Source: JBKPDV01 sp046728075
Lineage (GTDB): Bacteria > Acidobacteriota > Thermoanaerobaculia > UBA5066 > Gp7-AA6
DNA length: 6,745 nt
Direction: 5' to 3'
Assembly (NCBI GenBank): GCA_046728075.1
Contig: JBKPDV010000257.1
Location: 1-6,745 of the forward strand
Positions 1 through 5,413 of this stretch are shown in pieces. Positions within the stretch are counted from its first letter, which is position 1. Every line of letters begins with the position of its first letter. The notes beneath the pieces are model-generated. The model was not told where the DNA came from and ran no database searches. It saw nothing but the letters and a program-made list of their open reading frames with translations. The position numbers were made by a program, and so were the translations under genes.

Positions 1-204
1 GGCGTATACCTCGTGCTCTACCCCTATCCGGGTCCCGCCCCTCCTACCTCGAACATCAACGCGGACGCTGGTGAGCGGGCTATAGCCAATGGCTCGATCG
101 TAATGTTAGGGACCGATTCCTCCTTCCAAATCAGCGCTGTCTACGGATCTGCGACGGGAGGAACCGCCGATCTGGTTCTCGACGTAATGGGGTATTTCCA
201 GTGA
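1..204 (+). CDS. C-terminal fragment of a probable secreted beta-sandwich protein
   Basis: The reading frame is open from the first base and ends at TGA (202-204), so this is the last 67 residues of a longer gene whose start lies outside the window. A GTG at 13 lies inside the frame but need not be the start. The visible part is rich in Gly, Ala, Thr and Ser, has no cysteine, and ends in ADLVLDVMGYFQ. Closings of the form (V/L)DVxGYF are common at the C-terminus of secreted or cell-surface beta-rich proteins in several bacterial phyla; this is recall of a family style, not a domain hit. The stop overlaps the GTG start of the next gene by four bases, so the two are probably co-translated and may act together. 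No catalytic motif is visible and the function is unknown. Base composition is lower in GC than the genes from 1203 onward. Confidence 0.7.
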   Translation, partial: GVYLVLYPYPGPAPPTSNINADAGERAIANGSIVMLGTDSSFQISAVYGSATGGTADLVLDVMGYFQ

Positions 205-1067
205 GAACGGAAGCTGACAAGCGGATTGGCCGGTCAACGGCGAGAGGGGCGTCGGTCTTTATTGCCGCTGCGATGCTGGCTGCTGGTCCCGGGCGTGCTG
301 GCGCCACAGAGGTCTACGTAGTTCGCTTCTTGACCACAAATATCAATACTTGCCCAGGCGCTGCTTATCGCGATCAGTTGGCATTTAGGAATACGACCAA
401 CCAAGACTTAGTCGTACGTGCGCTTGGGGGGAGCAATGGCTACACCCCTCCGGAGGACCCTTTAACAATCCCTGCAGGCAGAAGCAGAGCCGTCTTCATC
501 GAGACGTTCAATCGGGGGGGTGTCAGTAATCGTTGGACACCGGTGGCGCCATTCGTATTCATGGTGAATAAGCTGGACGTGCCACAGGGAGTAGTCGTCC
601 AGAGCAGGGGAGAACTCTGGGGACAAGGTCTCTTAGTGTCGTGCAGCCCGTTCGCAGTTGGTACCGACATCTTCGGTAGTTTTCCTCTCCCGCTCATATA
701 CTCGCTTACGCCTCCAAATGTAGCTCAGTATCACCTCACCAGCGAGTTTGGGACAGTTGCAAGTCGGACAAACGTCGGTGTCTACAACAGCGCGCCAACG
801 GCTGGAACAGCTACGATCGAGATACGCGAAGCATGTGACGATCAGGTCATCGAGACGCGTTCTGTGTCGGTCCCGGCCGGTTCCGTCGTTTACGCGGTTG
901 GCTTCGAGAACACATCGTTCAGCCCGAAGTGCAAAGAATCCGGCAATGCATCTGATTACTCGCGATATGTAGTCGTGACACTTGATCAGCCAGGCTTTAG
1001 CTTCGCGCTCACCGTGGCGGAGGTCTTGCCGCCGGTACCCTTGGTAAGCTCAAGCGTCGCGCCCTAG
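201..1067 (+). CDS. Secreted hypothetical protein with two beta-sandwich-like modules
   Basis: This 288-residue protein starts at GTG 201, inside the stop codon of the preceding gene (GTGA overlap); a weak G-run at 189-192 could serve as ribosome binding site. Residues 1-16 are basic, 17-30 hydrophobic, and AGA at 33-35 is a good signal peptidase I site, so the mature protein should start near TEVYVV and be exported. The rest is strand-rich without membrane segments. Two regions look alike in style: about 45-140 (YRDQLAFRNTT, then IPAGRSRAVF) and about 185-275 (SRTNVGVYNSA, then VPAGSVVYAV). Each has a polar 'x-N-x-x-F/Y-N' strand, a Thr/Val-rich strand and a 'PAG(R/S)' turn, which suggests tandem beta-sandwich modules. 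Four cysteines (C51, C148, C212, C244) could form two disulfides, as expected outside the cytoplasm. I do not recognise a named family. A structural or surface role is possible, but nothing in the sequence shows an enzyme. GC content is visibly lower than in the downstream genes. Confidence 0.75.
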   Translation: MRTEADKRIGRSTARGASVFIAAAMLAAGPGRAGATEVYVVRFLTTNINTCPGAAYRDQLAFRNTTNQDLVVRALGGSNGYTPPEDPLTIPAGRSRAVFIETFNRGGVSNRWTPVAPFVFMVNKLDVPQGVVVQSRGELWGQGLLVSCSPFAVGTDIFGSFPLPLIYSLTPPNVAQYHLTSEFGTVASRTNVGVYNSAPTAGTATIEIREACDDQVIETRSVSVPAGSVVYAVGFENTSFSPKCKESGNASDYSRYVVVTLDQPGFSFALTVAEVLPPVPLVSSSVAP

Positions 1068-1118
1068 TTCCTTCGTTGGCCGACCGCGAGGTGGCGAAAG
1101 TGAAGGCGGAGCTGAAAC

Positions 1119-1198
1119 GGGAGTGAGTGGAGGAGGGGGCGAGGGGAGAGGGGGCGATCCCTGGTTCACCCACTCACCCACTCACCCACTCTCCCGCT
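1119..1198. repeat. Octamer tandem repeat and inverted degenerate copy between convergent genes
   Basis: The 135-base spacer between the convergent stops at 1067 and 1203 holds three perfect tandem copies of CACCCACT (1167-1190) followed by a variant, CTCCCGCT (1191-1198). Upstream, 1119-1158 is purine-rich and can be read with the same period of eight as degenerate copies of the complement (GGGAGTGA, GTGGAGGA, GGGGGCGA, GGGGAGAG). Exact pairings exist, for example GTGAGTGG (1123-1130) with CCACTCAC (1170-1177 or 1178-1185), and CGGGAG (1118-1123) with CTCCCG (1191-1196). The RNA of either strand could therefore form a long imperfect hairpin. A role as bidirectional transcription end for the two convergent genes is inferred from position. 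There is no clear T-tract. Confidence 0.7.
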
Positions 1199-1202
1199 CC
1201 AG

Positions 1203-2759
1203 TTACATCGGTCCCGCCATGATCCTCCAGCGTGCAAGGCGCTCGGTGGTCTCGACGCAGCGGCGGGCGGCCAGGCGGCAGAGCAGGGCCGAGAGCTCGG
1301 CGCAGCCTTCCGGGTCGGATTTCTCGAGGCCTTCGAAACGGTTTCGGGTGAGCATCAGGAGGAGCGCGTCTTCGTGGGCGCGCGCGTCGGCCGAACGGCC
1401 GGCGGCGCTCGCGTCCAAGATTGCCATCTCTCCGAAGATCTCCCCCGGCCCGAGAATCGCGAGGGCCTCCTCGCCTCCCGCGATGCGGCGCGAGATACGC
1501 ACGCGTCCGCGGGCCACGACGTAGAGCGAGTCCCCCTTGTCCCCCTCGGAAAAGATCAGCGACTCCGCGGGGTAGCTGCGTTCCTCGGCAAAGGCGGCGA
1601 AGAGGAACCGGTCCGACTCCGAGAGGCCGCCGGACCCCAGGGAGCGGGACTTCTCCTCGGGTGAGAGCGCCGCGGCCTCGCCGCGGGATTGGCGCTCCTT
1701 CTCCGCCGTCGGACGCTGCCCCGGGAAGAACTGCTCGAAGAGGCCGTTCAATCGCGAGAGGCGGCGAGCCAGGCAGGCCCGGAGGTGGCGCAGCCAGGGC
1801 GCGCGGTCGCTGCTCTCGAAAAGGAACTCGGGCGTGAAGCCCAGGAGCGTTGCGGCAGATGCGGCCTTCGCATCGGCGGTGCGGGCCTCCCCGATCAGGG
1901 CCTCCTCCCCGGCAAAGTCGGAAACCTCCGCGCCGGCCACGGGCTGGCTCCCGACCGGCGTCTCGCGAGCGAGCTGCAGGCTTCCCGCGACGACGAAGTA
2001 GATCTCGCCGGCCGGATCGCCCGCCCGGTAGAGAGTGCTTCCCGCCGCGATGTGACGCAGCTCCGCACCCGTGGCGGCGGCGAGCAGGGCGTGATCTCCC
2101 ATCTCCGCCATCGCCGGCATCCGCGCCAGCCGGCTCGCGCGATCGAGGAGGCCTCGCGCATCGCCGCCCCGAGCAACAAGCGCGTGAACCAGGCGGGAGG
2201 TCCGGTCGGGAAAGGCGAGGTCGGGGGAACGGCGTTTCGCTTCGGTCTCGAGACGCTTGTGCGCGCCCGAGACCGCTTCCTTCCAGGCGGGAGTCTGCCC
2301 GGGCACGAGCGCGCGGCCGGCGCGCAGGAAACGGGCGTCGGTCGCGTCGGGCATTCCGTCCGGCCGAAGAAGAGCAGCCTCGAGGAGGTCGCCGACGGCT
2401 TCGGTGAAGCGCTTCTCGAGAAAGGAGAGCCTTCCGCGCGCCGAGGCGCTGCGCGGATCGAAGGGGTCACGGGCGCGGGCTTCGTCGAGCAAGCGCCGCG
2501 CCTTCTCCAGGTCGTGCGCTTCGAGCGCGAGGACCGCCATCAGGACCGGGTCGTCGCCGTCCACGGCGAAGGGCCGGGCTTCCTCCAGCTCTCCTGCCGA
2601 GATCAGGACGCGCGCGAGCGAAGCGGACGCGCCCGCACGCTCCTCGAGCTCCAGACTCACGGCCAGCCGGTACAGAATGTCCGCCTCGGCGAGCAGCCCG
2701 CCCGCCTCGCAATTGCGCGCCGCCTCCCGCGCCCGATCCGCCGCGGAGACGTCGCTCAT
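1203..2759 (-). CDS. TPR-like protein with two cyclic-nucleotide-binding domains
   Basis: The 518-residue product is predicted cytoplasmic, with no signal peptide or membrane segment. Residues about 8-135 are alanine/leucine-rich helical pairs with TPR character; the clearest is around 103-133 (SASARGRLSFLEKRFTEAVG...ALLRP). A first cNMP-binding fold covers about 222-335: a 'L(Y)RAGDPAGEIYFVVAGSLQL' type beta-roll and a phosphate-binding cassette GEEALIGEARTA (284-295), with the key Arg at 293. A second covers about 378-505: FSEGDKGDSLYVVARGRV and cassette FGEMAILDASAAGRSADA (442-459), with Arg455 in the cAMP-phosphate position. Both cassettes keep the Gly-Glu and Arg typical of ligand-binding CRP/PKA-R type domains, so binding of a cyclic nucleotide is plausible but unproven. 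No helix-turn-helix, kinase, cyclase or channel output is visible, so it is not a CRP-type transcription factor; it may be an adaptor that reports nucleotide level by protein contact. The ATG at 2759 has no Shine-Dalgarno sequence and follows directly on the repeat hairpin. The next methionine is residue 74, which would remove much of the TPR region, so this start is preferred. Confidence 0.85.
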   Translation of the reverse strand: MSDVSAADRAREAARNCEAGGLLAEADILYRLAVSLELEERAGASASLARVLISAGELEEARPFAVDGDDPVLMAVLALEAHDLEKARRLLDEARARDPFDPRSASARGRLSFLEKRFTEAVGDLLEAALLRPDGMPDATDARFLRAGRALVPGQTPAWKEAVSGAHKRLETEAKRRSPDLAFPDRTSRLVHALVARGGDARGLLDRASRLARMPAMAEMGDHALLAAATGAELRHIAAGSTLYRAGDPAGEIYFVVAGSLQLARETPVGSQPVAGAEVSDFAGEEALIGEARTADAKAASAATLLGFTPEFLFESSDRAPWLRHLRACLARRLSRLNGLFEQFFPGQRPTAEKERQSRGEAAALSPEEKSRSLGSGGLSESDRFLFAAFAEERSYPAESLIFSEGDKGDSLYVVARGRVRISRRIAGGEEALAILGPGEIFGEMAILDASAAGRSADARAHEDALLLMLTRNRFEGLEKSDPEGCAELSALLCRLAARRCVETTERLARWRIMAGPM

Positions 2760-2761
2760 AG

Positions 2762-2838
2762 AAAAAGTCTAAGGTCTAAGGTTGAAGGTCTAAGGTTGGG
2801 CTACCAGAACCTTAGACTTTAGACCTTAGGCTCTAGAC
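2762..2838 (-). terminator. Candidate intrinsic terminator after the DUF1028 gene
   Basis: Read on the minus strand, the DUF1028 stop codon (2845-2843) is followed five bases later by the 31-base-arm repeat hairpin, and the hairpin is followed immediately by TTTTT (plus-strand AAAAA at 2762-2766). Hairpin plus U-tract is the arrangement of a Rho-independent terminator, although the stem is long, AT-moderate and imperfect. The ATG of the cNMP-binding gene begins only two bases after the T-tract, so termination here would also set how much of that gene is transcribed from upstream. Inference from sequence only. Confidence 0.45.
2767..2838. repeat. Heptamer tandem repeats in inverted orientation (GTCTAAG family)
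   Basis: The left arm has consecutive seven-base units GTCTAAG (2767-2773), GTCTAAG (2774-2780), GTTGAAG (2781-2787) and GTCTAAG (2788-2794). The right arm has the complement with the same period: CTTAGAC (2811-2817), TTTAGAC (2818-2824), CTTAGGC (2825-2831) and TCTAGAC (2832-2838). The arms 2767-2797 and 2808-2838 pair over 31 bases with a few mismatches around a 10-base loop. The element fills nearly the whole 83-base spacer between the two minus-strand genes. It is much lower in GC than its surroundings. Confidence 0.9.
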
Positions 2839-2842
2839 GCCC

Positions 2843-3787
2843 TCACGGCGCCCCTTCCTTCTGCCGAATCAGGACGAGAATCTTCTTGTCGATCTTCCCG
2901 TCGTGGCGGATGCGCGTGTCGTAGTTCTCCCAGCCCATGTAGTCGGCCAGAGCCTCGGTCGAGGCCGTGTCCCAGACTCCGTCGGTGCGCCCCTTGTGGA
3001 AGCCCTTCTTGGCGAGGAGGCGCTGGAGGTACCGCGCGTCGTCACCGGCGACCGGGATCAGGTCGGCCGGGTCGCTTCGGTCGAAGTGGATCTTCTGAAG
3101 CTCGTAGAGGCGGAAGATCTCGGCGATCGGGTCCTTCGCGTCATAGACGGAGATGTCGACATAGCGGTCGCTCTTCCCGTCGTAGGAGGCGCCGGCTCGC
3201 ACGACAACGAGCGCCGACGACTGCCGCCCGCGCTTGTCGCCCCCGGCCTCGGCTCCCGCCCGGATCGCGGCGAGGAGGCGTTCCGCCAGCGCTCCCTTCG
3301 TACCCAGGAACGCCTTCTCCATGGCGTCCACCGTTGCCTCGGAGACGAGGATATTTCCCTGGATCGCGTAGTCGGGTCCGGTCCGTCCGCCCGCCCAGGC
3401 AAAGCATTTCTTTCCGGTGAACGTCGCCGCGCGACCCCTGGCGTCGACGATTCCGACTTGCCGGTCTTCGAGGTCCTTGTCCTCGCGGCCGATGATCGTG
3501 ACGACTTCCTGCGGCGTCGCGCCGAGCGCGAGCAGATCCAGGCCCTTCGTCCCGAACTCCGAATTGGAAAAGGACTGCGTCGCGACCGCCCCCACCCCCG
3601 CCTTCGCGTAGGGGACCGCCACCCGGACGTTGGGAAACTTCGACTGGACGGCCACGCCCAGGTCTCCGCTGGCCGGATCGCGCGCGACGATGGAGAAGGT
3701 GGAGACGAGTGGGGCGGACGGCGAAGGCCGAAAGGCGAAGGGCGAAGATGCCAAGGTCAGCGAGACGGCGATCGCGAACGAGAGCAT
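2843..3787 (-). CDS. Secreted DUF1028 (Ntn-hydrolase-like) protein with putative peptidoglycan-binding domain
   Basis: The 314-residue product starts at ATG 3787, supported by GAGGAA four bases upstream. Residues 1-14 are hydrophobic (MLSFAIAVSLTLAS), a short signal peptide, so export is likely. Residues about 30-235 match the DUF1028 family: TFSIVARDPASGDLGVAVQS at 30-49, then the KFPNVRVAVPYAKAGVGAVATQ region (50-71), GLDLLALGATPQEV (82-95), RQVGIVDARGRAATFTG (109-125) and YAIQGNILVS (140-149). The family is described as Ntn-hydrolase-like with poorly known substrates; the conserved Thr of TFSI is a candidate nucleophile by analogy. Residues about 240-314 (ARYLQRLLAKKGFHKGRTDG, WDTASTEAL) resemble the putative peptidoglycan-binding domain often found at the C-terminus of DUF1028 proteins. 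Oddly, residues about 13-24 between signal and enzyme are encoded by a heptamer DNA repeat (FAFRPSPS). It is divergent from the gcv operon; no functional link is evident. Confidence 0.88.
   Translation of the reverse strand: MLSFAIAVSLTLASSPFAFRPSPSAPLVSTFSIVARDPASGDLGVAVQSKFPNVRVAVPYAKAGVGAVATQSFSNSEFGTKGLDLLALGATPQEVVTIIGREDKDLEDRQVGIVDARGRAATFTGKKCFAWAGGRTGPDYAIQGNILVSEATVDAMEKAFLGTKGALAERLLAAIRAGAEAGGDKRGRQSSALVVVRAGASYDGKSDRYVDISVYDAKDPIAEIFRLYELQKIHFDRSDPADLIPVAGDDARYLQRLLAKKGFHKGRTDGVWDTASTEALADYMGWENYDTRIRHDGKIDKKILVLIRQKEGAP
3714..3748. repeat. Heptamer repeat array inside the 5' end of the DUF1028 gene
   Basis: Five consecutive seven-base units are visible on the plus strand: GCGGACG, GCGAAGG, CCGAAAG, GCGAAGG and GCGAAGA. 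Because 7 is not a multiple of 3, three units span seven codons; on the minus strand they encode the Pro/Phe/Ser-rich stretch SPFAFRPSPS (residues 15-24). The array is the inverted partner of the one at 3846-3880. Confidence 0.85.
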
Positions 3788-3791
3788 AGGA

Positions 3792-3797
3792 TTCCTC
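3792..3797 (-). promoter_or_regulatory. Ribosome binding site of the DUF1028 gene
   Basis: On the minus strand GAGGAA lies four bases before the ATG at 3787. It is the clearest Shine-Dalgarno match near any start in the minus-strand genes. It fixes this start and so shows that the repeat-coded stretch at residues 13-24 is translated. Confidence 0.65.
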
Positions 3798-3845
3798 GAT
3801 TTTTGCCAATTCTATTGAAGTCTGCGAAAGGACGCCGTGCCAGCC

Positions 3846-3880
3846 GCCATTCGCCGTTCGCCATTCGCCTTTCGCCCGTC
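3846..3880. repeat. Heptamer repeat array upstream of gcvT
   Basis: Five consecutive units GCCATTC, GCCGTTC, GCCATTC, GCCTTTC and GCCCGTC have a strict period of seven. Their complement aligns with the array at 3714-3748 with one or two differences per unit, so the pair can form an imperfect stem around the divergent spacer. In the gcvT frame the array would encode SPFAFRPS, the same peptide that the opposite array encodes in the DUF1028 protein. Confidence 0.88.
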
Positions 3881-3905
3881 TTCCTGTGCTAACTTCCGGC
3901 TCCTC

Positions 3906-5024
3906 ATGTCCGCTCCTGCTCCGGCGACGCTGAAGCGAACCCCCCTCTACGCCCTCCACCGAGAGCTCGGCGCGAAAATGGTCGACTTCGGCGGATGGGA
4001 GATGCCGGTTCAGTACGAGGGAATTCTCGAGGAGCATCGCGCCGTGCGCGAGCGCGTGGGGCTTTTCGACGTCTCGCACATGGGAGAGTTCGAGCTCACC
4101 GGGTCGGACGCCCTCCCCGCGCTCCAGAGCCTGACCCCCAACGACGTCGGCCGCCTCGCCGACGGGCGCTGTCACTATTCCGCTTTCCTGACTGAGCGCG
4201 GCACCTTCGTCGATGATCTGCTCGTGTACCGGCGCGCCGCCGATTCGTTCCTCGTCGTGGTCAACGCCGGCAACACGCCCAAGGACTTCCAGTGGGCGAG
4301 GGCGCACGCGAAAGGGGACCTGCGCCTGGAAGACAAGAGCGCCGCTTATGCGCTCATCGCTGTGCAGGGGCCGCTCGCCGCCGCGTTGATGTCGCGCGTC
4401 TCCGACCCCGACCCTTCGGACCTGCCTTACTACGGTTTCCGTGACACGCGGGTGCTCGGCCGTCCCGCTCTCGTCTCCCGTACGGGTTACACGGGAGAAG
4501 ACGGCTTCGAAATCTATCTGGATCCGCAGTACGCCGAGAAGGTCTTCCGCGGCCTGCTCGAAGCGGGACGGCCGGAGGGCGTCGTGCCGTGCGGCCTCGG
4601 GGCGCGCGACACCCTGCGTCTGGAAGCCAAGATGGCGCTCTACGGAAACGACATCGATGACACCGTCACGCCCTGGGAGGCGGACCTGGGCTGGATCGTC
4701 AAGATGAAAAAGGGGGACTTTCTGGGGCGCGACGCTCTCCAGCGCCAGAAAGAGGAGGGCGTGCCGCGCAAGCTCGTCGGGTTCGAGATGGTGGATCGCG
4801 GGATCGCCCGCCACGGCTATCCGGCCCAGACTCCCGCCGGAGAGGGAGTCGTCACCTCGGGCACGCATTCCCCGACGCTGGGCCGGCCGATCGGTCTCGC
4901 CCTGGTTCCTTCGGGAGCCCAGACCGTAGGCACGGAGTTCGAAGTCGACATCCGCGGCCGCCGGGCGCGAGCGCGCATCGTCGAGACCCCGTTCTACAAG
5001 AGGAAGAAGGAGGCATCCGCGTGA
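3906..5024 (+). CDS. gcvT: Glycine cleavage system T protein (aminomethyltransferase)
   Basis: GcvT takes the aminomethyl group carried by lipoyl-GcvH, releases ammonia and forms 5,10-methylene-tetrahydrofolate in the cytoplasm. With start at ATG 3906 the protein has 372 residues, a normal size. Family signatures in order: TPLYALHRELGAKMVDFGGW (12-31), GLFDVSHMGEF (52-62), GTFVDDLLVYR (99-109) with the acidic pair at 103-104 that should include the catalytic folate-contacting Asp, VNAGN (119-123), SRTGYTGEDGFEIY (191-204), GARDTLRLEAKMALYGND (232-249) and the C-terminal GTHSPTLGRPIGLA (319-332), ending in PFYKRKK. An in-frame GTG at 3837 with a better Shine-Dalgarno sequence (GAAAGGA) would add 23 residues, but that extension is coded by the heptamer repeat and is not family-like, so 3906 is preferred on homology although no clear Shine-Dalgarno precedes it. 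First gene of the gcvT-gcvH-gcvPA operon; its stop overlaps the gcvH start (GTGA). Confidence 0.95.
   Translation: MSAPAPATLKRTPLYALHRELGAKMVDFGGWEMPVQYEGILEEHRAVRERVGLFDVSHMGEFELTGSDALPALQSLTPNDVGRLADGRCHYSAFLTERGTFVDDLLVYRRAADSFLVVVNAGNTPKDFQWARAHAKGDLRLEDKSAAYALIAVQGPLAAALMSRVSDPDPSDLPYYGFRDTRVLGRPALVSRTGYTGEDGFEIYLDPQYAEKVFRGLLEAGRPEGVVPCGLGARDTLRLEAKMALYGNDIDDTVTPWEADLGWIVKMKKGDFLGRDALQRQKEEGVPRKLVGFEMVDRGIARHGYPAQTPAGEGVVTSGTHSPTLGRPIGLALVPSGAQTVGTEFEVDIRGRRARARIVETPFYKRKKEASA
5007..5013 (+). promoter_or_regulatory. Ribosome binding site of gcvH
   Basis: AAGGAGG lies seven bases before the GTG at 5021, inside the last codons of gcvT. It is the strongest Shine-Dalgarno match in the window and supports the GTG start and the 4-base overlap with gcvT. 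Confidence 0.8.
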
Positions 5025-5413
5025 ACCCGGAAGAGCTGCACTACACCCAGAGTCACGAGTGGGTCCGCATCGACGGGGAGATCGGAACGATCGGGATCAC
5101 CGAACACGCGCAAAAGGAGCTGGGCGAGATCGTCTATCTCGAGCTGCCGGAGAACGGCCATGTCTACAACGCCGACGAGGAGTTCGGCACGGTCGAGTCG
5201 GTCAAGGCTGTCTCGGAGCTCTATACCCCGGTATCGGGCGAGGTGGTGGACATCAACAAGGGGGCCGTGGCCGAGCCGGGAATCGTCAACGACGACCCGT
5301 ACGGCGACGGCTGGCTGATCAAGCTGAAGCTCTCCTCCGACGAGGAGATCGGCAAGCTCATGTCGGCGGAGCAGTACGCCGAATACGTGAAAAGCGAAGA
5401 GAAGGCCAAGTGA
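5021..5413 (+). CDS. gcvH: Glycine cleavage system H protein (lipoyl carrier)
   Basis: GcvH is the small lipoylated shuttle of the glycine cleavage complex; its lipoyl arm receives the methylamine group from the P protein, hands it to GcvT and is re-oxidised by dihydrolipoyl dehydrogenase. The 130-residue product has the usual length. Signatures: HYTQSHEWVRIDG (7-19), the GITEHAQKELGEIVYLELPE stretch (25-44), and the lipoylation site ESVKAVSELYTPVSGEV (59-75), with the modified lysine at K62. NDDPYGDGWLIKLK near residues 90-103 is also typical. Start GTG 5021 overlaps the gcvT stop by four bases and has a strong Shine-Dalgarno; the stop overlaps the gcvPA start in the same way. No lipoate ligase or lipoyl synthase gene is in the window, so lipoylation must be supplied elsewhere. 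Confidence 0.97.
   Translation: MNPEELHYTQSHEWVRIDGEIGTIGITEHAQKELGEIVYLELPENGHVYNADEEFGTVESVKAVSELYTPVSGEVVDINKGAVAEPGIVNDDPYGDGWLIKLKLSSDEEIGKLMSAEQYAEYVKSEEKAK

Larger units (their letters stand above)
3788..3905. promoter_or_regulatory. Divergent promoter region between the DUF1028 gene and gcvT
   Basis: This 118-base spacer must hold the start signals of both divergent transcription units. It has an AT-richer core (about 3798-3820) flanked by the two inverted heptamer arrays. I could not match a convincing -35/-10 pair on either strand. No glycine riboswitch consensus is present. A purine stretch, GAAAGGA (3826-3832), lies four bases before a GTG at 3837 that is in frame with gcvT. Confidence 0.4.

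Noticed and set aside
1689..2822. 377-residue plus-strand frame opposite the cNMP-binding gene, running into the repeat
   Set aside because: The minus-strand protein has clear domains with conserved residues; the plus frame is compositionally biased and has no motif.
2767..2838. CRISPR array or IS terminal inverted repeats
   Set aside because: Units are 7 bases with no spacers, so not CRISPR; no transposase frame, target duplication or enclosed gene, so not an insertion sequence.
3788..3905. Glycine riboswitch upstream of gcvT
   Set aside because: Expected from the operon's function, but the spacer is only 118 bases, lacks the conserved aptamer blocks, and is largely occupied by the heptamer array.
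3141..4868. 575-residue open frame on the minus strand opposite gcvT and overlapping the DUF1028 gene
   Set aside because: It is antisense to the clearly conserved gcvT and out of frame with the DUF1028 gene; its composition is that of a GC-rich shadow frame and it shows no family motif.
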